From: an uncultured Caulobacterales bacterium
GTDB lineage: Bacteria; Pseudomonadota; Alphaproteobacteria; Caulobacterales; Caulobacteraceae
Length of the DNA stretch: 64,000 nucleotides
Direction: 5' to 3'
Assembly: GCA_903862425.1 (NCBI GenBank)
Contig: CAIOYC010000009.1
Coordinates: forward strand, 1 to 64,000
In this document: positions 44,521-53,316 of the stretch, one piece after another
Layout of the letters: every line of letters starts with the position of its first letter
How positions within the stretch are numbered: the first letter of the stretch is position 1
Position numbers and translations under genes: made by a program
Notes under the pieces: generated by a model
Database searches by the model: none
Told to the model about the DNA's origin: nothing
What the model saw: the letters and a program-made list of their open reading frames with translations, nothing else

Positions 44521-45576
44521 TCAGTCGCGGTGTGTTACGTCGCGCTCAGCCGCAAGCGCTTCGCGTAGGTCTTGTGCGCTCTGACGGGCCGTCTCAGCAT
44601 GTGTGCGCCAGATTGCTAGATCGGTTTGGGGTGTGGCCAGGGCCAGGTAGGCGCCGTCGATCAGGCGTTCTCGGAGGTCCCGCACGCGGGCGAACAGGCG
44701 GCCCCGCAGATAGGGGCGAAGGCTTTCCGTCAGCGCCCCGATCCTGCGCATGGACTCGACGCACCGAACCAACCGCGGCTCGCGACGCGGGTCATCGTCT
44801 GAAACCGCAAAGGCGTCGCCACCCAGGCTTACGAGCGTGTCAATTTCACCGGTGAGTTGGTCCGCCTGCTCCAGAAGCTCGGTCCGCCGCACCTTTGCTA
44901 AGGCGTCCAGTCGCTCGGCGCGGTCCCTGATCTCTGCGGCGTCACGTTGTAGCGCCATCGCGAGATCGCGGGGCCGAATAAACAACTCGTCGCGGTCATG
45001 GAGCAGCCCAGATAGGCGTATGGGATAGCTGTCGATCAAGGCGTGACTGATCGCCAGGCCCATCTCCAAGCAAGCGCCGAGCAGAGTCGCGACATCATCG
45101 ATATCGGCCGCCATGACATTGGGCGGGTCGCCAGAGTCGTCATAGAGGTGTCCGCGGATCTGTCGTTCGAGCCGATCCTTTTCCACCAGCGTTTGATTGA
45201 AGACGTGACGGCAGATGTCATCCGCCGCGACCTCAGCCAGCTCCTCGAGATTCGTCAGGGTCACATTGGTGCTGCGCACGGCCATGAGCGCGCCAGCCTG
45301 AAAGCCGCTCTCTGAGAGAAGAATGGCTCGGTCGGCCCCGACGTCTTGCGCGATTTGCACAAGCGTCATGACCTGCTCCTTGCGAACCGAAGACTTCCAG
45401 AGCTTGCACTCGACGATCCACAGGACCGACACGCCGGCGATCGTCAGGCGTACGACCACATCCACGTCGTGTGAGGCGCGCGCACCGACCAAGGTCTCTT
45501 CAACGGTGGCGTCAAAGCCCATCTTTCGAAAAAGCGCCGCCGCGTCGTGTTGGTACTGCCTCCATTCAGTGGACAT
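44521..45576 (-). CDS. Mrr-type restriction-endonuclease-domain protein
   Basis: A 351-residue protein. The N-terminal 120 residues are a PDDEXK (Mrr-cat) domain: YQHDAAALFRKMGFDATVEET, then DVDVVVRL...LWIVECKLW (Asp, Glu-Cys-Lys), then QDVGADRAILLSESGFQAGA. The middle and C-terminal parts are helical with a coiled-coil around DRAERLDALAKVRRTELLEQADQLTGEIDTL. Start 45576 is the first Met of the conserved domain and is 22 bases after the stop of the upstream nuclease gene. Probably a DNA-cleaving defence factor; no specificity domain is recognised. Confidence 0.82.
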   Translation of the reverse strand: MSTEWRQYQHDAAALFRKMGFDATVEETLVGARASHDVDVVVRLTIAGVSVLWIVECKLWKSSVRKEQVMTLVQIAQDVGADRAILLSESGFQAGALMAVRSTNVTLTNLEELAEVAADDICRHVFNQTLVEKDRLERQIRGHLYDDSGDPPNVMAADIDDVATLLGACLEMGLAISHALIDSYPIRLSGLLHDRDELFIRPRDLAMALQRDAAEIRDRAERLDALAKVRRTELLEQADQLTGEIDTLVSLGGDAFAVSDDDPRREPRLVRCVESMRRIGALTESLRPYLRGRLFARVRDLRERLIDGAYLALATPQTDLAIWRTHAETARQSAQDLREALAAERDVTHRD

Positions 45577-45598
45577 GCTCGTTCCCCGCCAAGCAGGC

Positions 45599-46570
45599 CT
45601 AGAGGATTTTCTTGAGAGGCAACCGGTTGACGCGCGCGGCGGTGATCTTCTTGCGGATGAAGTCCTCCAGGTCGCCTTCTCGCTCAAGCAGCGCCACGAT
45701 CTCCTGGAGCGTGCAGAGCACCAGGGTGCGCTGATTGAGGAAATCCTCGGCCACCTTGATCGCGCTGGGCGTGAAGTCGGAGTTGGAGATAAAGAGACCG
45801 CTCACGCCGGCCCTGAGCATCAGCCGGCTGATGTGGGGCGAGATTTCAGCGTAGCCGATGCTCTCGGACCACCACTTGATCTCCACGAGCAGAAGTTCGT
45901 TGTCGATCTTGATGACGCCATCAATCTGCTCGACGACCCCGACGCCATCACCACCCTTCCGCCGGACATCTTCCTCGACAAGGATGCCGCAGGCGGCGAA
46001 CAGGGCGTTGAGCGCGACTTCGAGCTGCTTGCCGCGGCGCTGGGCGTCAGCCTCGGCGAATACGCCGAAAAGCTTCGTCTTGGCCTCCACGATAGCGGTC
46101 TTTCGTTTCTGGCGTTCCGCGCGCTGTGCCGTCTGCTCGCGCTCACGTTCGGCGCGAGCCGCGTCGGTCTGCTGCTTGTGGGCCAGATTGATGCGGGTGA
46201 TGGTGTCCTTCGCGTTGACCGTCTTCTGGATTTGCGCGACGCGGCCGACAGCTTCATTCTGCTTTTCGGGCCAGCAGACAGAGAAGTCGTCGAACTCCAC
46301 GACACGGCGTAGCAACTCCCGTCGCATCGACAGGGTCCGATCGCCTCCTTCGTTGAGCGCTGTGAGGAAGGTTCGCGCAATGTCGTACTTGTTGATCGCG
46401 CTCCTATCTGTCGCCAGCTGCTCGTCGGTGTCGACGGTCATGCTCGCCGGCATGCCTGCTCCGCGAAAGAACAGGACGACGTCCCGCTTTGAGCGACACA
46501 AGAGGGGGATGGTGTCGACAAGCTGGCCGAAGAGTTCGGGCGGAAAGTGGAAGGCTTCGCTCTCATTCAT
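45599..46570 (-). CDS. Restriction-endonuclease-like protein with coiled coil
   Basis: A 323-residue protein in three parts. The N-terminal 130 residues (FHFPPELFGQLVDTIPLLCRSKRDVVLFFRGAGM, YDIARTFLTALNEGG) resemble effector-associated alpha-helical domains. A charged helix of about 60 residues follows (AAREREREQTAQRAERQKRK type). The C-terminal nuclease domain has GKQLEVALNALF, the Asp in VEQIDGVIKID and ELLLVEIKWWSE (Glu-Ile-Lys), a PDDEXK core. It is upstream of the Mrr-type gene, with 22 bases between them, suggesting a two-nuclease operon. Confidence 0.8.
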   Translation of the reverse strand: MNESEAFHFPPELFGQLVDTIPLLCRSKRDVVLFFRGAGMPASMTVDTDEQLATDRSAINKYDIARTFLTALNEGGDRTLSMRRELLRRVVEFDDFSVCWPEKQNEAVGRVAQIQKTVNAKDTITRINLAHKQQTDAARAEREREQTAQRAERQKRKTAIVEAKTKLFGVFAEADAQRRGKQLEVALNALFAACGILVEEDVRRKGGDGVGVVEQIDGVIKIDNELLLVEIKWWSESIGYAEISPHISRLMLRAGVSGLFISNSDFTPSAIKVAEDFLNQRTLVLCTLQEIVALLEREGDLEDFIRKKITAARVNRLPLKKIL

Positions 46571-46706
46571 GTCGAGGATTCGGTGATTGAATTTCTTGTT
46601 GAGCGACTTCTCGCCTTCGCCCCCAAATTAGGAACGCGACGCCCACTTGGCGACCCCATTCGGCTCGCCTTCCACAGGCCCCGAAGCGTAGGCCGCCTCG
46701 ACCGTC

Positions 46707-47591
46707 TCACGAGGTGACCGGGCCGGCGTTTAGACCGCCGGCCCGCGCGGCGTGCGGCATCAGGAACGCTCGCAGGTCGGCGAGCACTTCTTCGAGCGCG
46801 GCCGGCGCAAGTTCCAGGTCCTCGATGAACGCACGCCATTGCGCCTGCTTGGCGCCGTCCGCTGCAAAGGCCGGGGTGAGGCCGTCAGGCGGCACGGCCG
46901 GAATCGCCGTCTCGCGCCGTGCGAAGGTGGCGGCGATGGCGCGGGCCAGCCGTTCGGGGTCGAAGTCGTACGTTCGGGCCAGTACCCAGACGTCATAGAA
47001 GTCTTTCATTCGGCTGTTGGCGCGGCCGAGCGCCACCATCGCCTGGAACTTCTCGGCCACGACGGTCTCGCGGGCGTAGGCGCGCAGCCGCGGCGGCGGC
47101 AAGTCGAGCAACACCGGATAGTCGATCAGCTCCGCGCCGGGCTCCAGCGCGTCGCCGAAGCCGATATCGATATTGATGGCGATCCGGGCGCCGTCGAGCG
47201 TGGCGCGCGTCCGCAGCCGGACGCCGCCGTACTCTACCTCTTCACGGATCGGCTCGGCGCGCAGCCCGTCCGTGTCGAAGATCAGGCCGTCGTCCGCGTC
47301 GGCCGCCATGATCTCCCGGAACACCTGGACCAGGGCCTCGGGATCAGGATCGCCGAAGCCTAGGAGGTCAAGATCGCGGGTCCCCCGGTGCGGCGCCTCG
47401 AACCAGGTCATCACCAGCATGGCGCCCTTGAGCACGAAACGGTGCGCGACCGGCGAACGGCTGAGCCGATAGAGCAGGCGTTCCAGGGCGTAGCGGGTCA
47501 GCACGAGGTCAAACGCTTGGCCCTGCGCCCGTGCGTGGTTGAGCAGCCGCGCGCGCACCGAGGCGGCAATGTTAAGCGGCGCCTTAGGCAT
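46707..47591 (-). CDS. abiEii: AbiEii-type nucleotidyltransferase toxin
   Basis: A 294-residue nucleotidyltransferase of the type IV AbiE toxin-antitoxin family. FVLKGAMLVMTWFEAPHRGTRDLDLLGFGD carries the GS/GxM and DxD-type active-site Asp pair; YARETVVAEKFQAMVALGRANSRMKDFYDVWVLA is the second conserved block with the invariant Lys and Asp. Such toxins block tRNA use by adding nucleotides to the 3' end. The start at 47591 overlaps the antitoxin stop by 8 bases. Length is typical. Confidence 0.92.
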   Translation of the reverse strand: MPKAPLNIAASVRARLLNHARAQGQAFDLVLTRYALERLLYRLSRSPVAHRFVLKGAMLVMTWFEAPHRGTRDLDLLGFGDPDPEALVQVFREIMAADADDGLIFDTDGLRAEPIREEVEYGGVRLRTRATLDGARIAINIDIGFGDALEPGAELIDYPVLLDLPPPRLRAYARETVVAEKFQAMVALGRANSRMKDFYDVWVLARTYDFDPERLARAIAATFARRETAIPAVPPDGLTPAFAADGAKQAQWRAFIEDLELAPAALEEVLADLRAFLMPHAARAGGLNAGPVTS

Positions 47592-48234
47592 CGGCGGTGA
47601 AGGCCTCAAGATAGGGGCGGACCTTGGCCCAGGCGCCCAGGCGCTGGGCAAGGTCGGCGAGCGCGGCAGGCGACGCCTTCCGCTGGCGCAGGATCTCGCG
47701 CAGCGCTTCGATGGCGAGGTTACGCCCGGCCGTACGCTCCTGGCGGAAGGCGTCGATCACGGAACGCGCGGCGCCGAACACCTTCACATCCACGCCGTCG
47801 ATGACGTGGTGTTCCACGTCCTGCTCCAGCAGGTTCCGTGAGAGCCTGACAATCCGCAGCGGCGGGCGATCGGCCGTGGGGCGCCAGTCCTTCAGGCCGA
47901 TGGCCATCCAAACGCGCCGTGGCAGCTGGTCGGTGAGTCCGTGGAAGGCAAGCGCCGAGGCCAGGCAGATGACCCCTTTGGGCACGCGCTTGGCCGCCTG
48001 CGCGAGATCATGCTGGCTATCGACGGCAACGTCGGCGAGCTGGTAGAGCCCGCGGCCGAGCCGCACCACCTCGCCGGCGGCGACCAGGCGGCTCAGGGTC
48101 GCCGGGGTCACGCCCTCGGCGCGAAGCTCGGACGCCCGCATGAGACCGCGGTTGTGGAGTAGCGTCGCGGCCCAGACGGCGAGCGTCTGGTCCGATGTGG
48201 ATGGTTCATTTCCTCGGCGTTCCGGGGTTTTCAT
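47584..48234 (-). CDS. abiEi: AbiEi-type antitoxin
   Basis: A 216-residue antitoxin and autorepressor with an N-terminal winged helix (LLHNRGLMRASELRAEGVTPATLSRLVAAGEVVRLGRGLYQLAD) and a C-terminal domain (CLASALAFHGLTDQLPRRVWMAI) that is conserved in AbiEi. It precedes and overlaps the toxin gene by 8 bases, the usual order. AbiEi proteins bind inverted repeats upstream of their operon; one such repeat lies about 100 bases upstream (48334-48363). Confidence 0.92.
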   Translation of the reverse strand: MKTPERRGNEPSTSDQTLAVWAATLLHNRGLMRASELRAEGVTPATLSRLVAAGEVVRLGRGLYQLADVAVDSQHDLAQAAKRVPKGVICLASALAFHGLTDQLPRRVWMAIGLKDWRPTADRPPLRIVRLSRNLLEQDVEHHVIDGVDVKVFGAARSVIDAFRQERTAGRNLAIEALREILRQRKASPAALADLAQRLGAWAKVRPYLEAFTADA

Positions 48235-48333
48235 CCGAGGTTTTGTACCATCTCCGTCGTGGGTGGGGAAGCGAAAGCCTCAGCGAACGCCCTCGATGTC
48301 GGCGCCGATGCGGCGGCCTCTTTCAAAGGGATT

Positions 48334-48363
48334 TGTCCGAAAAATGCATGCAAATTTCGGACA
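48334..48363. promoter_or_regulatory. Inverted repeat TGTCCGAAA-N12-TTTCGGACA (AbiEi operator candidate)
   Basis: Perfect 9-base arms, 48334-48342 and 48355-48363, with a 12-base AT-rich spacer that contains ATGCATG. It lies 100 bases upstream of the AbiEi start and 73 bases upstream of the start of the plus-strand gene at 48436, so it sits between divergent promoters and could serve both. Confidence 0.6.
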
Positions 48364-48435
48364 GAGGTGACACGGACGTTTCAGACGTCGGGCCCCCGCT
48401 GGTCGATCGATAAGACAACCCGCTAAACTGTGGCC

Positions 48436-49995
48436 ATGTCCTTGGTGCTGACATCGGATGAGTTGGGCGAGGCGGGGGAGACTCTGTTCGCCAACCTGTG
48501 CGTCCGAGGCGGCCTGACCTGCAACAAGAGCCACCGTGATCGGATGGGCTGGGACTTCGTGGTCGAGTTCCCCATGTCGCCGCTCGGTGCGGCGCTGGCG
48601 CTCGACCAACGCCTGCCGACGGCCTGCGCTGTCCAGCTGAAGTCCACCGCGGGCGCGGGCCCTGTCAGACTAAGCCTCTCGGCGGCGGACCGATTGGCGA
48701 AGGATCCGCGGCCAGCCTTCATTGTCATGCTGCGCCTGACTCCAGGCGGCGAACCGCGTGCCGGCTATTTGATTCATCTGCTGGGGCCGGCGCTGCACCG
48801 TGTGTTGCATCGCCTGCGCGCGGCGCACGCGCGGAAGCGCTTCGACACCAACAACATCATGATCACCTTCGATCACCGGAAGTTGGGGGTGAAGTTCGAT
48901 CCGACCCCCGACGGCCTGACTGGCGCGCTTCGCCACGCCTGCGGGGAGGACCGGGCCGCCTACGCAGTCGAGAAGCAGCGGCAGCTCGACGAGTTGGGCT
49001 ATGATGAAGGGGGCTTGCAGGCCGAAGCGTTGTTCTGGGTCGAGAGCGCCGATCACCTCAGCGACATTGTCCTCGGCCTGCTGCCCGTGCGGCCCGAGCG
49101 TCTCCGTGCATTCGACACGCGTTTCGGCATCCGCCTCCCCTACACCGGGTCGGTGTTCGAAGGGCTGGAGGAGCTTCGAATCGAACCACCGAGCGCGGGG
49201 TCCTGCACGGTTTCCATTCGGGGTGTTGGCTTGTCCCCGGCAGCTGTTTTTGAGGCGGAGATGTTCGCCGGCCTGCCGTCGGCGATGGAGGACGGCGCAT
49301 GGCTCCTCGTCTGTCATCGGGACTTCACCCTCAAGTTCAGCGCCGGCGCGGCCGCCTTCAACTCGACCGACGCCTTCGACACCACCTTGCGAACGCTTTT
49401 CGCATGGATCCATCTGGCTCGCGGTCTGGCTTACCTGGCGGCGGGCGGAGGCGCGATCACGCTGACGCCCGCGGCGATGGCGGACGCCAGCGTCACTCTG
49501 CCGATGACGTCCGACATGGACGGGCCATACCTCAAGCAGTTGCCAGAGTGGGTGCTCGTCCTAGAGGGCTGGGACCGGCTGCTGGGCTTGGCAGGTGTCC
49601 CACCCTCGGAGCCCTTCTCACTGCACGACCTCTGGGCGGCACGAGGCGCGGCCCTTGCCGTGGATCTGTTCGGGGATCGACCCAGCCGGGCCTGGTTCGC
49701 TTTTGATCGGGCTGACCTTGGCGATCCCGACGGCCGTCTGGACGGAGTCTACATCAACACGGCCAGCCTTGCCGGCGCCACGATCAGCTACGGCGTCAAG
49801 GTGACGCTTGAAGTCAGCGACGCCCATCCAGATGAATATCGCTCCACACGCTTCCAACCGTTGGACATTCGCCCGGCCGTGGCGGACCTCCAAGATTATG
49901 CCGAAGAACTCGCTGAGCAGCATGGCTTGAAGGTCGTGATCAATCCCGCCAACGTGACTGAGGTCGATGCGTCAGCGCCCGAGGCGACGATCTGA
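48436..49995 (+). CDS. DUF4365-like N-terminal domain protein (partner of OLD-like ATPase)
   Basis: A 519-residue protein. The N-terminal 140 residues look like a PDDEXK-type DUF4365 domain: DELGEAGETLFANLCVRGG, the Asp in MGWDFVVEF, AVQLKST (Gln-Leu-Lys) and AFIVMLRLT. The remaining 370 residues have no recognisable domain. An acidic tail (VTEVDASAPEATI) ends 15 bases before the OLD-like gene, so it is probably the first gene of a two-gene system. GTG 48430 in frame is an alternative start. Role inferred as the sensor or nuclease partner. Confidence 0.72.
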   Translation: MSLVLTSDELGEAGETLFANLCVRGGLTCNKSHRDRMGWDFVVEFPMSPLGAALALDQRLPTACAVQLKSTAGAGPVRLSLSAADRLAKDPRPAFIVMLRLTPGGEPRAGYLIHLLGPALHRVLHRLRAAHARKRFDTNNIMITFDHRKLGVKFDPTPDGLTGALRHACGEDRAAYAVEKQRQLDELGYDEGGLQAEALFWVESADHLSDIVLGLLPVRPERLRAFDTRFGIRLPYTGSVFEGLEELRIEPPSAGSCTVSIRGVGLSPAAVFEAEMFAGLPSAMEDGAWLLVCHRDFTLKFSAGAAAFNSTDAFDTTLRTLFAWIHLARGLAYLAAGGGAITLTPAAMADASVTLPMTSDMDGPYLKQLPEWVLVLEGWDRLLGLAGVPPSEPFSLHDLWAARGAALAVDLFGDRPSRAWFAFDRADLGDPDGRLDGVYINTASLAGATISYGVKVTLEVSDAHPDEYRSTRFQPLDIRPAVADLQDYAEELAEQHGLKVVINPANVTEVDASAPEATI

Positions 49996-50010
49996 CAGGC
50001 GGCTAGGGCC

Positions 50011-51648
50011 TTGGAGACTGTCGTGCCAGCTGCGGTTGCCCGCTTCCGCCTGCATGGCCTGAGAAAGCTGAACTGGGCGGAACGCGCCAGCCAGGCCTAT
50101 GAGGCGCACCTCGCGGCGCTCGGGCTGGACGTTTGGCTTGAGCCCGGTCCCATGGCCCTCATCGTCGGCCCGAATGCGGGCGGCAAGAGCACCCTGATCG
50201 ACCTCTTCCGCGCTTTGGGCGACCCCGCGCTGTGGCCCGGCCTCGCCCGTGAGAACTATCCGGGAGATGACTTTTCCGGCTTCGATGTCGCTGGAGCGGA
50301 CTTCGTCCTCTCGGTCCGGTTTTCCAAATACACGCCGGAAGCCAGCGACACGTTCGACAAGCTGACTATCCTCGCTGTGGCGGAGGGACCAGGCGGCCAG
50401 CGTCAGGCCCGCGTGGTGGCGCCGAAGTACGACCTGGACGGCGTCTGGCCGGATCCCCTCCAAGCGGTTCTAGAGGTCTGCGGCCTGCCGCCGGTCCGCT
50501 ACCTCGCGCCGTTCGGGGACTATCCGGCGTCCGACCTGACCGACGAGGTGCTGGTCGCCATCCTGAACGCGCTCAGCCCACATTTCCCGTCCGTGCTCTC
50601 CAATCCTCAGGTCGCGCCGTTCAAGCGCTTCAAGGGCCAAGCCGCCGGGGAAGGTCGCATCGGCGTGCTGTTCAAGGACGACCCTGGTCAGCATGCGTTC
50701 GTCCATCGCCGGGCGCTCCCGCTCGGTTGGCTGCAGCTTGCCTCGGTCTTAGCGTTCCTTCGGCGCTGCGAGCCCAACAACTTGATCGTCCTGGACGAGC
50801 CCGATCGGCACCTACATCCCAGCCTGCAACGGGTTATGCTGGACCTGGTCGCCGCGGAGCGGCAGCGATTGGACGCCCAGGTGATCCTGGCGACTCACTC
50901 TTCCGTCCTGACCAATCCCGAACTCACCGCCCGGATTGGCGCCAAGAGCTTCGTCGCCGCCCGCGGACGCTGCGAGCAACTGAGCGACGCACGCAGCGTC
51001 TTGGACGACCTGGGTGTCAGCTCCGGCGACCTCGTCCAGGCGAATGGCTTGATCTGGGTCGAAGGGCCGAGCGACCGGATATACATCAAGGCCTGGTTGG
51101 ACCGCCTGGCTATTGACCGAGGTGAAATCCCTCCGATTGAGCGGGTTCACTACGCCTTCGTGTCCTATGGCGGCGCGCTCCTTAAGCACCTGGCGCTGGG
51201 CGGCGACGAACCAGCCAAGGTCGATCTTCGCGCTATCAATCGCAACTTCGTGGTCGTGATCGATCGAGACCTGCAGCCCGATGATGACACTGCGTTGACC
51301 GGCGAAAAGGCCCGCTTCCTGGCCGAGGCAGCCGCGCTCGGCGCCGGGGGTCAAGTCTGGATCACCCAAGGCTACACCATTGAGTCCTACCTTCCCTCCG
51401 ACTGGCCGGCCGCGGCTCGGCACATCGTCCGAAGCGACGGTCGTGTCCGGGTACAGGGTATCTCGAAGGTCGAACTCGCCGACCGATTTGCCAGCGCGGC
51501 CAATCCTTGGACCGAGAGCTTTGCAGCGGAGAGCGACCTGCCCGATCGGATTGCACAGCTGCTCGATCGGGTCTCGGCTTGGCAGACCCCGCAGGAGCTG
51601 ATCGAGCCGCCCTATCTTCCGCCCTTCCTGCGCGTCCAAGACCCCTAA
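50011..51648 (+). CDS. OLD-family ATPase with TOPRIM domain
   Basis: A 545-residue ATP-dependent nuclease of the OLD type (related to GajA of Gabija). Walker A GPNAGGKST is at 53-61 and Walker B NNLIVLDEPDRHLHPS precedes the His-switch ILATHSSVLTNPE. The C-terminal TOPRIM domain has Glu351 in WVEGPSD and the Asp418-Arg-Asp420 metal motif (VVVIDRDLQ), so both activities look intact. TTG 50011 is used; GTG 50023 is also possible. No UvrD-like helicase (GajB) follows, so it differs from Gabija; its partner is probably the gene 15 bases upstream. Confidence 0.85.
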   Translation: METVVPAAVARFRLHGLRKLNWAERASQAYEAHLAALGLDVWLEPGPMALIVGPNAGGKSTLIDLFRALGDPALWPGLARENYPGDDFSGFDVAGADFVLSVRFSKYTPEASDTFDKLTILAVAEGPGGQRQARVVAPKYDLDGVWPDPLQAVLEVCGLPPVRYLAPFGDYPASDLTDEVLVAILNALSPHFPSVLSNPQVAPFKRFKGQAAGEGRIGVLFKDDPGQHAFVHRRALPLGWLQLASVLAFLRRCEPNNLIVLDEPDRHLHPSLQRVMLDLVAAERQRLDAQVILATHSSVLTNPELTARIGAKSFVAARGRCEQLSDARSVLDDLGVSSGDLVQANGLIWVEGPSDRIYIKAWLDRLAIDRGEIPPIERVHYAFVSYGGALLKHLALGGDEPAKVDLRAINRNFVVVIDRDLQPDDDTALTGEKARFLAEAAALGAGGQVWITQGYTIESYLPSDWPAAARHIVRSDGRVRVQGISKVELADRFASAANPWTESFAAESDLPDRIAQLLDRVSAWQTPQELIEPPYLPPFLRVQDP

Positions 51649-51683
51649 GCAGGTTCAAGACGACTTCGGCCTTCCGTCACCTC

Positions 51684-52103
51684 CTATGCAAAGGCGTCCT
51701 CGGCGACGCTCTTCGCCACCTCGATCACTTGGTCGGCTCGGCCGAGCTTCAGGTCATCCCGGGCGCTGGCTCCACCAAGCTCGGGATGGTGCTGGACCAG
51801 GAAGCGGTAGACAGTCCACGAGCTGTCGCCGAGGAGCTCGAACAGCGTAGGCAGGACCTCGACGGCTGGCCGCTCGCATCGACCTGCCAAGCAGGGAAGC
51901 GAAGGTCCGTTGGCGCCTTCCAGGGCCAGGATTTCATGCCTTTGGCTCTTGGCGTTCACGGTCGCGCGGGAGACCCCGAGGAGTTCGGCGAAGGCCTCGG
52001 CGCCTAGCATCTCCTCGCCGCTCAGAATCTCCGCCGCGCGATGCTCGCCTCGTTCGCGGGCCGCCTCAAGGGCGCGGTCGAGGCCATCATCATTGTCGGC
52101 CAT
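51684..52103 (-). CDS. Orphan antitoxin-like protein (MbcA/ParS/Xre type) with internal frame change
   Basis: A 139-residue protein. The N-terminal half has an HTH-like segment EAFAELLGVSRATVNAKSQRHEILALEGA, and the C-terminal half reads LPTLFELLGDSSWTVYRFLVQHHPELGG...RADQVIEVAKSVAED, similar to the toxin-binding domain of Xre/MbcA/ParS antitoxins. Between them the annotated frame gives PSLPCLAGRCERPAVE, but the next frame over the same bases reads TDLRFPAWQVDASGQP, which is what the family has. Two compensating indels therefore seem to have occurred around 51870-51915. No RES-type toxin gene is adjacent. Confidence 0.65.
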   Translation of the reverse strand: MADNDDGLDRALEAARERGEHRAAEILSGEEMLGAEAFAELLGVSRATVNAKSQRHEILALEGANGPSLPCLAGRCERPAVEVLPTLFELLGDSSWTVYRFLVQHHPELGGASARDDLKLGRADQVIEVAKSVAEDAFA

Positions 52104-52317
52104 GTTACACTGCACCCCCATCCTCTAGGCGCTGGACAGTGTTCTGAACCCCAGGCCTGGAAGCCTCACTGGCCGTCGCTGCCGCGAACCTCAGGTCACA
52201 ACGCTGCACTCTCTCGGAATAGAGGGGAAGGGGTTTCCCTACGGTTCTGGCCCTATCCGGAACGCGCCAGTATGAAGGTCCTTTCTAAGAGCGATTGGTG
52301 GCTGGCTCGTGCAGTTC

Positions 52318-53316
52318 ATGGGATTGAAGAAGAGCGAGCGGACGAAGCTCGAATCTGAGGTCGTTTCTAATGACGCGCGGCTGAAGCTGACTCGCATGAT
52401 CCGCAAGCGGTGTGACAGCAGCGACGTCAATGTCGGGCTGATCAATCGCAACCACTACATCAACATCGCCCGCACCGTGCAGGGGCTGCCGATCTATCGG
52501 CTCGAACCGGACGACATGGGGATGTATCAGAGCGAGGAGTTCGGCTGGCACATGGCCGAGACCGAGCTTGCCATGCGCAGGCCTTCCTCAGCAGAGCTAA
52601 TCGAGATTTTGGGCGACATGCTGCAGGAAGGCATGCTCGATCTCGGCGCCGTTAATGACATCCTCGCCGGCGACAATGTGTCGGTCCGCTTCGAGGCGAA
52701 GGGTTTCGACGACGACATCTTGGTGCGGCTTTTGTCCGACACGGAGATCGAAGAGGAGGAGGATGACGCCGAACATCCGAATATCCGTCTGCTGACAGCC
52801 CGAATGGAGGCGGCGTTTGCAGATAAGGATTTTGCGGCGGTGCTGCATGCGAGCGCCAGCATCTTCGAAACACTCGCCAAGCTCGTGTTCGACAATCCGA
52901 ATGTCGAAAACGAGACGCTTGGCGGGATGTTCGGCGGCTACCGCAAACGCTCCGAACTGCCGGAGCCTGTGCTCGACTACATCCTGGAGACCTATCAGCG
53001 GCGCAACCGCGAACCTCTGGCGGGCCACGGCGCGACCAAGCCGCCCACCGTGTCGCCGAAGGACGCTGCCGTGCTGATTGAGATGACCAAGATGTGCGTG
53101 CGGATTGAACGACGCCTTGCGACGCCGGAGCTCGATGCCAAGTCGGTTCGGGCCGCGCCGATGCCGCGGCCCGCGGTCGCAAAGGCGTCCCCTTCGCCGC
53201 CAGAGTCGCGCGTCAAGTCCAAGCCGATCAAGGTGGACAAGAAGGCCGGCAAGAAAATCAAGATAACGAAGGCAAAGGGCGCGAATTCATCCAAGCGACC
53301 CCGCGCGGCGCGCTAG
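52318..53316 (+). CDS. Abi-C-like (abortive infection) domain protein
   Basis: A 332-residue protein. The segment AVLHASASIFETLAKLVFDNPNV...ILETYQRRNREPLAGHGATKPP, followed by KDAAVLIEMTKMCVRIERRLA, matches the layout of abortive-infection C-terminal (Abi_C, HEPN-like) domains, with the AGHG as signature. The N-terminal 150 residues (GLKKSERTKLESEVVSNDARLKLTRMIRK; acidic EIEEEEDDAEH near 150) are not recognised. A long Lys/Pro/Ala-rich basic tail (last 70 residues) may bind nucleic acid. ATG 52318 is preferred over GTG 52309. It converges on the next gene with a 4-base overlap. Confidence 0.72.
   Translation: MGLKKSERTKLESEVVSNDARLKLTRMIRKRCDSSDVNVGLINRNHYINIARTVQGLPIYRLEPDDMGMYQSEEFGWHMAETELAMRRPSSAELIEILGDMLQEGMLDLGAVNDILAGDNVSVRFEAKGFDDDILVRLLSDTEIEEEEDDAEHPNIRLLTARMEAAFADKDFAAVLHASASIFETLAKLVFDNPNVENETLGGMFGGYRKRSELPEPVLDYILETYQRRNREPLAGHGATKPPTVSPKDAAVLIEMTKMCVRIERRLATPELDAKSVRAAPMPRPAVAKASPSPPESRVKSKPIKVDKKAGKKIKITKAKGANSSKRPRAAR

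Noticed and set aside
50011-51648. Gabija system
   Set aside because: The OLD-like gene fits GajA, but no UvrD-like helicase gene follows.
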